Made by a program: the position numbers and the translations under genes. 5,376 bases of DNA, taken from Acidobacteriota bacterium. GTDB taxonomy: Bacteria; Acidobacteriota; Vicinamibacteria; Vicinamibacterales; 2-12-FULL-66-21. The stretch covers positions 1-5,376 of the forward strand of contig JACDBQ010000237.1 in NCBI GenBank assembly GCA_013694845.1. Direction: 5' to 3'. Shown here in pieces: positions 1 through 5,344 of this stretch (within the stretch, counting starts at the first letter, position 1; every line of letters starts with the position of its first letter). Under the pieces are notes generated by a model. That model had not been told where the DNA came from, did not search any database, and saw nothing but the letters and a program-made list of their open reading frames with translations.

Positions 1-220
1 GGCACAAGCTGCGCAGGTCCGCGCCATCTCCTCCGAGCTCCGGCGGGACCAGCAGGCGGCAGAGGCCGAGCTGCGCGCAGATCGCGATGGCTTGGTGTGC
101 CGCCCCGTCCACGTCGCCAGCTTCGCCGGTCGACGTGACCGGATCGAAACGGGACGGGTTCGCGCGCAGCCGCGCGTCGAGCGCGCGATGACGGTCGTCG
201 AACAATGGCAGATCGATCAT
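1..220 (-). CDS. Acyl-CoA dehydrogenase, N-terminal fragment (runs off window)
   Basis: This reading frame starts at the ATG at 220 and stays open to the window edge, giving 73 codons. The start reads MIDLPLFDDRHRALDARLRA, followed by GLCRLLVPPELGG (about residues 52-64) and DLRSLC. That is the usual opening of acyl-CoA dehydrogenases: a first helix carrying 'F-D-D-x-H-R-x-L', then a 'GL-x-x-L-x-VP-x-x-x-GG' turn before the first substrate-side helices. Known family members are FAD enzymes that oxidise acyl-CoA thioesters to 2,3-enoyl-CoA and pass electrons to ETF. The FAD- and substrate-binding core and the catalytic glutamate lie outside the window, so specificity and intactness cannot be judged. 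The start is 10 bases after the crotonase-family stop codon and has no convincing Shine-Dalgarno sequence, which suggests translational coupling as the fourth gene of the operon. The family call rests on a short N-terminus only. Confidence 0.72.
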   Translation of the reverse strand, partial: MIDLPLFDDRHRALDARLRANPSRFDPVTSTGEAGDVDGAAHQAIAICAQLGLCRLLVPPELGGDGADLRSLC

Positions 221-230
221 CCGGGAGCCG

Positions 231-1010
231 CTACGATCCTGAACGCGCTTTGAACGCCTCGTAGGCGTCTCGAAAATCCGAGGTCTGCATGCAGATGGCC
301 TGCCCCTGCGCCTCGGCTTCGATCGCGGCCGCGAAGTCGGTGTCGAGCTCCTGGTTGAGGAGCGTCTTGGTCATGCCGAGCGCGAACGACGGACCCCGCG
401 CAAGCCGGCCCGCGAGGCGTCGTGCCTCACCGGGCAGCGCTTCCGGCGTCACTACCGCGTTCACCAGGCCGATGCGCAACGCCTCCTGCGCCGGGATCGT
501 GTCTCCCAGCATCAGCAGCTCCGTCGCCCGGGCCAGGCCGACGACGCGGGGGAGCAGATACGCCGCCCCCATGTCCGCGCCCGCGAGGCCGACCTTCGTG
601 AAGAGGAAGGCCAGACTGGCGGTGTTCGCGGCAATCCGGAAGTCCGAGGCAAGCGCAATCACGGCCCCGGCGCCGGCCGCGACCCCGTTGATCGCGGCGA
701 TCACCGGTTTCGGCACCGCGCGGATGTTGCGGATTAGCGCCCCCGTCATCCGGGTGAACGCCAGCAACCGGGGCAGATCCTGCGACAGCAGCTCGCCAAT
801 GATCGCCTCGACGTCGCCGCCGGAACAGAAGCCGCGCCCTTCGCCGGTGATGATGATGACCTTGACAGGCTCGTGCTGCGCCAGGATCGCGAACAGGTCG
901 CGCAACTCCGCGTAGACCTCGAAGGTGAGCGCATTCAGGCGGTCCGGACGATTCAACGTGATCGTCGCGATGCCGTCAGCTTCCCCGTAGCGGAATGATT
1001 CTGCCTTCAT
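231..1010 (-). CDS. Enoyl-CoA hydratase/isomerase (crotonase) family protein with atypical active site
   Basis: This is a complete 259-residue crotonase-fold protein of normal family length. It shows the N-terminal 'A-T-I-T-L-N-R-P-D-R-L-N-A-L' strand (about 15-28), the CoA-binding/oxyanion-hole segment FCSGGD (61-66), the second oxyanion segment INGVAAGAG (107-115), and the helical C-terminal trimerisation part. Members act on acyl-CoA thioesters in the cytoplasm. Against rat mitochondrial crotonase from memory, the Glu144 position is Val117 and the Glu164 position is a Phe or Thr (137/138). An Asp (D146, in GADMGAAYLL) lies where PaaG-type isomerases and 4-chlorobenzoyl-CoA dehalogenase carry a catalytic Asp, allowing for a one-residue insertion. 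Isomerase, hydrolase, lyase or ring-cleavage chemistry is therefore more likely than plain hydration. The gene follows the dehydrogenase by 15 bases with only a weak ribosome-binding site and precedes the acyl-CoA dehydrogenase. The family is clear; the reaction is open. Confidence 0.9.
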   Translation of the reverse strand: MKAESFRYGEADGIATITLNRPDRLNALTFEVYAELRDLFAILAQHEPVKVIIITGEGRGFCSGGDVEAIIGELLSQDLPRLLAFTRMTGALIRNIRAVPKPVIAAINGVAAGAGAVIALASDFRIAANTASLAFLFTKVGLAGADMGAAYLLPRVVGLARATELLMLGDTIPAQEALRIGLVNAVVTPEALPGEARRLAGRLARGPSFALGMTKTLLNQELDTDFAAAIEAEAQGQAICMQTSDFRDAYEAFKARSGS

Positions 1011-1025
1011 GCGGGCGTCCGCAGG

Positions 1026-1778
1026 CTAGCCAATGTCGAAGTCCTGACCGTTGATGCCATCGGCGTCCGAGGACGCGAGGAACGCGGCGATGGACGCGAC
1101 CTCCTCGGGCTGGATCAGCCGAAACTGCGGATTCATCCGTTCCAGCGCCTGTCGCGCGTCGCCGGGGGTCGTTCCTGTCTTCGATGCGATCCGCGCCACG
1201 GAGCGATCGGTCATCCCGGTGTCGAGCCACCCCGGGCAGATCGCGTTGACCGTGACGCCCTTGTGCGCGGCCTCGGCGGCGACCGCGCGCGTGAGCCCGA
1301 GGACGCCGTGCTTGGCTGCCACATAGGCGGCGGTGTAGGCGAACCCGACCTTCGCGGCAATCGACGCAATGTTGATGACCCGGCCGCGCCGCCGCTCGAA
1401 CATGCCGGGCACAATCGCGCGCATGCAGTGGTAGGTGCCGGTCAGATTCACCGACAGCATCCGATCCCAGAGCTCATCGTCCATGACGGCGAACGGTGCG
1501 CTGTCAGACACGCCCGCATTGTTGATGAGGACGTCGATCGGCCCGAGCTGCTCGTGCGCGAGAGCGGCGGCGGCATGGACCTGGTCGCGCTTCGCGACGT
1601 CGCAGACGATCGGCAGCGCCTGCCTGTCGAGCGCGGCGATCTCGTCACCCACGACGCGCAGGGGCGCCTCGGATCGCCCCACCACCGCCACGGCGTAGCC
1701 GTCGCGCGCGAACCGAAGCGCGATCGCGCGTCCGGCGCCACGGCCGGCTCCGGTGATGAACGCGACCTTGTGGGTCAG
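1026..1778 (-). CDS. Short-chain dehydrogenase/reductase (SDR), predicted CTG start
   Basis: This is a classical SDR of 250 residues. From the proposed start it reads THKVAFITGAGRGAG, so the TGxxxGxG dinucleotide motif is at 9-16. It then shows an Asp at 60 (CDVAKR), NNAG at 86-89, the structural Asn at 111, Ser139, and YVAAK with Tyr152 and Lys156. The whole catalytic tetrad is present. Gly-Arg at the end of the second strand (34-35) hints at NADP(H), which is inference. The family oxidises alcohols or reduces carbonyls, here probably on a CoA thioester given the neighbours. No ATG, GTG or TTG lies between the upstream in-frame stop and the Rossmann motif. The first GTG (1691) would delete that motif. 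A CTG at 1778-1776, with AAGGTGA seven bases upstream, is the best start and overlaps the stop of the preceding SnoaL-like gene. The reaction and substrate are unknown. Confidence 0.88.
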   Translation of the reverse strand: MTHKVAFITGAGRGAGRAIALRFARDGYAVAVVGRSEAPLRVVGDEIAALDRQALPIVCDVAKRDQVHAAAALAHEQLGPIDVLINNAGVSDSAPFAVMDDELWDRMLSVNLTGTYHCMRAIVPGMFERRRGRVINIASIAAKVGFAYTAAYVAAKHGVLGLTRAVAAEAAHKGVTVNAICPGWLDTGMTDRSVARIASKTGTTPGDARQALERMNPQFRLIQPEEVASIAAFLASSDADGINGQDFDIG

Positions 1779-2197
1779 GAGGGTTTCACCTTCAGTACGC
1801 CGGCCCGCATCAACGTTCCGGAGAAATCGAACACGTGCCTGACGGCAAGAATGCCCTCATCGCCAAACGTGGCCTCGCACGCGCCGACGATCGACACCTT
1901 CGACCCGACCTTCACGTCACCGAAGAACGGCCCGGCGGCCGTGCCGGCGAAGCTCCAGCAGTATGAGGCCGTCGGAGGATCGATGAGGGCGTGGTCCCAC
2001 GTGAGGAGAAAATCGGGAAACGCGGTGTACCAGTAGTGGTACACGGTCCGGATGGCCTGCCGGCCGGTGACGACCCCGTACGCCGGGCTCTCGAACGTCC
2101 CGTCCGGCGCATGCAGTCGCGTCAGCGCATCCGCATCCCGACGCAGGAACGCCTCTTTCTGCCGCGCCAGCACTTCTTCGATTGCGGTCCGGGTCAT
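1775..2197 (-). CDS. SnoaL-like / NTF2-fold protein
   Basis: This is a 140-residue protein, the usual size for a single cone-shaped NTF2/SnoaL domain. It shows the typical order: an N-terminal helical part with FLRRDADALTRLHAPDGTFE (about 17-36), AIRTVYHYWYTAFPDF (48-63) matching the 'W-x-x-A-F-P-D' segment of SnoaL-like ester cyclases, GTAAGPFFG (85-93), and a final pair of strands with D-E-G-I-L and HVFDFSG (113-127). The fold hosts cyclases, isomerases, dehydratases and non-enzymatic binding proteins, so the role here is open. It is the first gene of the minus-strand operon and its final bases overlap the SDR start. The ATG at 2197 is preceded by GGAGG six bases upstream, which makes the start secure. 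It could be an accessory isomerase or dehydratase acting on an intermediate made by the neighbouring CoA enzymes; that is inference from position only. Confidence 0.85.
   Translation of the reverse strand: MTRTAIEEVLARQKEAFLRRDADALTRLHAPDGTFESPAYGVVTGRQAIRTVYHYWYTAFPDFLLTWDHALIDPPTASYCWSFAGTAAGPFFGDVKVGSKVSIVGACEATFGDEGILAVRHVFDFSGTLMRAGVLKVKPS
1786..1792 (-). promoter_or_regulatory. Ribosome-binding site that supports the CTG start of the SDR gene
   Basis: On the minus strand AAGGTGA lies seven bases before the CTG at 1778, a normal Shine-Dalgarno spacing. It sits inside the last codons of the upstream SnoaL-like gene, so ribosomes ending there could re-initiate directly. This site favours CTG over the GTG at 1691, which would remove the cofactor-binding glycines. 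Confidence 0.55.
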
Positions 2198-2203
2198 AAC
2201 CTG

Positions 2204-2208
2204 CCTCC
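2204..2208 (-). promoter_or_regulatory. Ribosome-binding site of the SnoaL-like gene
   Basis: GGAGG on the minus strand ends six bases before the ATG at 2197. It is the strongest Shine-Dalgarno sequence in the minus-strand operon. This fits its being the entry point for ribosomes, with the downstream genes relying on coupling. Confidence 0.8.
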
Positions 2209-2241
2209 GCGCGATGGGCGACGACCAACGTAGCTCGGCGA

Positions 2242-2270
2242 ATTATATGCGGGTGCGCCTGCGCGATCGT
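2242..2270 (-). promoter_or_regulatory. Putative promoter of the minus-strand CoA-enzyme operon
   Basis: On the minus strand a perfect TATAAT lies at 2247-2242, an AT-rich island in GC-rich DNA. Seventeen bases upstream the -35 position reads ACGATC (2270-2265), a poor match to TTGACA. A run of seven A residues (2296-2290) lies roughly 55-61 bases upstream of the predicted start, where an UP element could act. Transcription would begin near 2235, leaving a leader of about 38 bases that contains the GGAGG site. The weak -35 could mean that an activator is needed; that is inference. Confidence 0.5.
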
Positions 2271-2297
2271 TCGGGATCCACAGCACGAATTTTTTTG

Positions 2298-2319
2298 GAA
2301 CCCACGGTCCAATGGGTCC
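2298..2319. promoter_or_regulatory. Imperfect inverted repeat, candidate regulator operator
   Basis: The arms GAACCCA (2298-2304) and TGGGTCC (2313-2319) pair at six of seven positions across an eight-base centre. The core ACCCA-N8-TGGGT is perfect. It lies about 30 bases upstream of the PadR ATG, between the two divergent promoters. Known PadR operators are often short dyads with similar spacing, though their usual arms differ (for example ATGT-N8-ACAT). Self-regulation by the adjacent PadR protein is a reasonable guess; a chance repeat cannot be excluded. Confidence 0.3.
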
Positions 2320-2335
2320 GTCCCATGATATTAAC

Positions 2336-2347
2336 TACGCTACGACT
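2336..2347 (+). promoter_or_regulatory. Possible leaderless-type -10 element for the PadR gene
   Basis: TACGCT at 2336-2341 fits TANNNT and ends six bases before the ATG at 2348, the spacing expected if transcription starts on the A of the start codon. No Shine-Dalgarno sequence is visible before this ATG, which agrees with a leaderless message. An alternative -10 is TATTAA at 2329-2334, which would give a leader of only a few bases. Neither has a good -35. Confidence 0.3.
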
Positions 2348-2674
2348 ATGCGGACCTACCTGGGGGAATTCGAGCAACTGCTGCTGTTCGCGCTCATCCA
2401 GCTGGACGGCGACGCCTACGGAGCCGAGATCCGGCGCGTCATCGAAGGCAAAACCGGCCGCGCCGTGTCACCGGGCGCGATCTACACGGCCCTCGACCGG
2501 CTCGAGACTCGCCGGCTGGTCTCGTCCACGCTCGGTGAGTCGACCCCTCAACGCGGGGGAAAGCGAAAGCGCTACTACCGCCTCGAGGCACCCGGCGCCG
2601 AGCTTCTGCGCCGCTCGCAGGAGGCCCTGGCGCGGATGGCGCGAGGCCTCAAGCCCAGGCTCGACACCCTGTGA
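2348..2674 (+). CDS. PadR-family transcriptional regulator
   Basis: This is a 108-residue PadR-type winged-helix protein of the short form, without the long C-terminal dimerisation helices of PadR itself. It shows the opening YLGEFEQLLLFALIQL (4-19), the DAYGAEIRRVIE helix (22-33), recognition helix SPGAIYTALDRLE (41-53), and a basic wing RGGKRKRYY (69-77), followed by a helical tail. Such proteins are dimeric, usually ligand-responsive repressors. The ATG at 2348 is chosen over one at 2312: homologues begin just before 'YLGEFEQLVL', and the 12 extra residues look unrelated and overlap the palindrome. The stop overlaps the permease start (GTGA), so regulator and permease are probably translated together. 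This pairing is the usual context in acidobacterial genomes. It may control its own operon and possibly the divergent minus-strand operon; ligand and operator are unknown. Confidence 0.92.
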   Translation: MRTYLGEFEQLLLFALIQLDGDAYGAEIRRVIEGKTGRAVSPGAIYTALDRLETRRLVSSTLGESTPQRGGKRKRYYRLEAPGAELLRRSQEALARMARGLKPRLDTL

Positions 2675-5337
2675 CACGTCCGCCACGCGTCCCCCGGTCG
2701 CTGGTGCGCCTGCTCGTGCCGACCCGTCTGCACGAAGCGATCGCCGGCGATCTCGAAGAAGACTGGCATCGCTCGGGACACCAGGCCGCGCGATACTGGC
2801 GGCTCGCGCTCCAGTCGATCGCCGATTGCTGGCGGGACCGCTTCCGCCATCGGGGCGTCCCGACATCGACAATTAATCGTGGACGAGGAGATCACGTGAT
2901 GCACTCCGTGCTGCAGGACGTCCGCTACGGTGGTCGCATGATGGTCCGAAACCCTGGCTTCACGCTCGCGGCGATCCTGACGCTCGCGCTTGGCATCGGC
3001 GCCAACTCCGCGATCTTCAGTCTGGTGAACGTCCTGTCACTGAAGCCTCTCTCCTACCGGGATGCATCGCGCGTCGCGTTCCTGCTGGGAACCGACACCG
3101 AGAGCGGTGCGACGCGCTTCTCCCTGGGACTCGCCGATTATCTCGACGTCCGGCGCCAGGCGGAGTCGTTCGCACAGGTCGCGGCCTACACCTATCTCAG
3201 CGCCAATATCACCGGCGGCGACATCCACGATCGCGTCCAGGCCTACCGCGTCACGGGGAACACCTTCGAGCTGCTCGGGGTGTCGGCCGGGCTCGGCCGT
3301 ACGTTTGGTCCGGCGGAAGCACGACCGGGGCACGAGCGCGTCGCGGTCATCAGCGATGGCCTGTGGCGACGACGCTTCGGTGCGGATGTGACGATCATCG
3401 GGCGTGACATCAGCCTCAATGGGGTCACCCACCAGGTCATCGGCGTGATGCCGGCGCGTTTCGAATATCCCGTGTTCAACTTCAAGGGCGACCTCTGGAT
3501 CCCGTGGACGGTCGACGTGCCCGCCACTGACGCGGATCGATCCGCAGGCGGCAGCGCGACCGTCGTCGCGCGTCTGCGCACGGGTGTCAGCCAGGCGGAG
3601 GCCGACGCAGAGCTGCGAACGATCATGCAGCGGCTGGCGGTGGAACATCCCGCGAGCAACGGGACCCTTGGCGCGCGCGTGGTCGAGATGGGCCGCCTGG
3701 ACGATGAGCAGGCGGGCCCGGCGATGGCCATCGTCATCGTCACGGTCAGCATCGTCCTGCTGCTGGCTTGCGCCAACGTCGCGAATCTCCTGCTCGCGCG
3801 CGGCGTGTCGCGCGCTCGCGAGCTCGCGGTTCGTGCGGCGGTGGGCGCCAGCCGGATGCGCATCGCTCGCCAACTGCTCGTCGAAGCGCTGATGCTGGCG
3901 ATCGCCGGCGCCGGCGCGGGGGTGCTGCTGGCCAAGCTCGGTCTCGACGCCATCCGGCGGATGCTGCCCGACGCGTTGCTCACCACGATGCCGAACATCG
4001 GCGAGCTCGGCATCGACGGCCCCACGTTGATGTTCACGTTGGGGCTGGCGGTCACGACCAGCCTCGTGTTCGGGCTGGTGCCTGCGTTGCGTGCGGCACG
4101 GCCGGGCCTTCAGCATGGGCTGAAGGAAGGGGTCGCTGGCGGAGGGATCGCCACGCGACGCCTGCGCACCGCCCTGGTCGTCGCGGAAGTCGCGCTCGCG
4201 ACGGTGCTCCTCGTCAGTGCCGGCCTGCTGTCCCGCAGCTACGCCGGCCTGCGGAGCGCCAGCCCCGGCTTCTCGGCAGACCGCGTGCTCACGATGGCCA
4301 TGACCTTGCCCGAGGATCGTTATCCGACTGCGGAGCGGCGCCGGCTGTTCTTCGAGGAGGCGGCCGACCGGATCGGGCAGACGCCCGGCGTCCGCTCGGC
4401 GGCATTCGTCAACGTCCTTCCGTTCAGCACGTACGACCGGGGCTCGCGATTCATCATCGACGGCGCGCCGCAGCCAGCCGCCGGCAAGGAGCCGGGCGCA
4501 TCCATGCGCGTCGCGTCGCCCGGCTACTTCACGACGATGGACATCCCGCTGCTTGCGGGCAGACCGCTGGAGGCTACAGACAGGAACGACACCGCGCCTG
4601 TCGCCGTGGTCAACCGCGCTTTCGTGCGGGTGTATTTTGGCGGGCAGCATGCCGTCGGCCGCCGGCTTCGTCTCGCCGGTGCTCGCCAGGACCATCCCTG
4701 GATCACGATCGTCGGCGTCGTTGGCGATGTGCATCACCGGCAGTTGACGCAGGTGCCTGTCCCCGAGCTCTACCTGCCCCTCGCACAAGGGGCGCCGCCG
4801 ATGATGATGCTCGCGGTGCGCGCAGGTGGAAAGCCCGAGGAGCTGGTCAACGCCGTGCGCGGCCGCATTCTCGAGGTCGATCCGCAACAGCCAGTCTTCC
4901 ATGTCAAGCCGATGGCGCAGCTGGTGGGCGACGCGATGGTGACCCAGACGACATCGGCGGGGTTGATGGCGGTGTTCAGCGCCGTCGCGCTGGTGCTGGC
5001 GATCGTTGGCGTCTACGGAGTCGTTTCGTTCGGCGTGACGCAGCAGATGCCGGAGTTCGGCCTCCGCCTGGCGCTCGGCGCCACACCGGCGAGCCTGGTG
5101 CGACGGGTGCTCCGCGGTGGAGCGCTGATGGTCGGAGCAGGCATCATCCTCGGATCCGCCGGTGCGGTCGCCGCGTCAGGAGCCCTCGGCAGCCTGCTCT
5201 ACGGGGTGAAGCCGATCGATCCGCTGACCTACGCGCTCGCAATCACCGCGCTGGCGCTCCTGGCCCTCGCCGCCACCCTGATCCCTGCCTGGCGCGCCTC
5301 GTCCGCCGAGCCGATCTCGGCCCTTCGTGGACGATGA
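2671..5337 (+). CDS. ADOP-type duplicated FtsX/MacB-like permease with N-terminal prefix domain
   Basis: This is an 888-residue membrane protein with a GTG start overlapping the PadR stop. Residues about 5-55 (SLVRLLVPTRLHEAIAGDLEE, then a Trp-rich helix) match the small 'permease prefix' domain. From residue 77 it has the family signature DVRYGGRMMVRNPGFTLAAI with LALGIGANSAIFS. The permease is duplicated. Half one has TM1 about 97-121, an extracytoplasmic MacB-PCD-like domain (about 125-345), and TM2-4 near 350-377, 401-425 and 452-475. Half two has TM5 about 500-522, a second MacB-PCD-like domain (about 530-755), and TM6-8 near 763-789, 816-840 and 851-874. 'VRAAVGASRMRI' and 'LRLALGATPASL' are the matching loops after TM2 and TM6. 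Family members are called orphan permeases because no ATPase is encoded alongside, as here. Substrate and mechanism are unknown. M77 is an alternative start. Confidence 0.93.
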   Translation: MTRPPRVPRSLVRLLVPTRLHEAIAGDLEEDWHRSGHQAARYWRLALQSIADCWRDRFRHRGVPTSTINRGRGDHVMHSVLQDVRYGGRMMVRNPGFTLAAILTLALGIGANSAIFSLVNVLSLKPLSYRDASRVAFLLGTDTESGATRFSLGLADYLDVRRQAESFAQVAAYTYLSANITGGDIHDRVQAYRVTGNTFELLGVSAGLGRTFGPAEARPGHERVAVISDGLWRRRFGADVTIIGRDISLNGVTHQVIGVMPARFEYPVFNFKGDLWIPWTVDVPATDADRSAGGSATVVARLRTGVSQAEADAELRTIMQRLAVEHPASNGTLGARVVEMGRLDDEQAGPAMAIVIVTVSIVLLLACANVANLLLARGVSRARELAVRAAVGASRMRIARQLLVEALMLAIAGAGAGVLLAKLGLDAIRRMLPDALLTTMPNIGELGIDGPTLMFTLGLAVTTSLVFGLVPALRAARPGLQHGLKEGVAGGGIATRRLRTALVVAEVALATVLLVSAGLLSRSYAGLRSASPGFSADRVLTMAMTLPEDRYPTAERRRLFFEEAADRIGQTPGVRSAAFVNVLPFSTYDRGSRFIIDGAPQPAAGKEPGASMRVASPGYFTTMDIPLLAGRPLEATDRNDTAPVAVVNRAFVRVYFGGQHAVGRRLRLAGARQDHPWITIVGVVGDVHHRQLTQVPVPELYLPLAQGAPPMMMLAVRAGGKPEELVNAVRGRILEVDPQQPVFHVKPMAQLVGDAMVTQTTSAGLMAVFSAVALVLAIVGVYGVVSFGVTQQMPEFGLRLALGATPASLVRRVLRGGALMVGAGIILGSAGAVAASGALGSLLYGVKPIDPLTYALAITALALLALAATLIPAWRASSAEPISALRGR
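2885..2901 (+). promoter_or_regulatory. Internal ribosome-binding site and ATG within the permease gene
   Basis: GAGGAG (2885-2890) lies eight bases before an in-frame ATG (2899-2901, codon 77). The GAGGAG follows an AT-rich stretch (AATTAA) that is unusual in this GC-rich gene. This ATG opens MHSVLQDVRYGGRMM, the place where ADOP permeases without a prefix domain normally start. An 812-residue short form could be made from here, either beside or instead of the 888-residue form. Confidence 0.5.
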
Positions 5338-5344
5338 AGCACGC

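Noticed and set aside
289..915. A 208-codon plus-strand open frame opposite the crotonase-family gene.
   Set aside because: It is Ala/Arg/Ser-rich with no domain, and the minus-strand frame carries clear crotonase motifs over the same span.
1775..1795. Programmed frameshift fusing the SnoaL-like protein to the SDR.
   Set aside because: The frames differ by one base but the junction (GAAACCCTCCTGA) has no proper slippery heptamer. Overlapping stop and start with an RBS explains it better.
1263..2036. A 257-codon plus-strand open frame opposite the SDR and SnoaL-like genes.
   Set aside because: Both minus-strand genes have complete family motifs. The opposing frame has none and shows GC-driven composition.
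2312..2347. An upstream in-frame ATG that would add 12 residues to PadR.
   Set aside because: The added residues (MGPSHDINYATT) do not look like the family N-terminus and overlap the inverted repeat. ATG 2348 fits the family start.
2052..2876. A 274-codon plus-strand open frame running across the divergent region, PadR and the permease start.
   Set aside because: It is out of frame with PadR and the permease, very rich in Arg, Ser and Pro, has no domain, and crosses both promoters.
3037..4902. A 621-codon open frame on the minus strand opposite the permease.
   Set aside because: It has no recognisable domain, is rich in Arg, His, Asp and Gln as expected for the antisense of GC-rich genes, and lies fully opposite a well-supported membrane protein.
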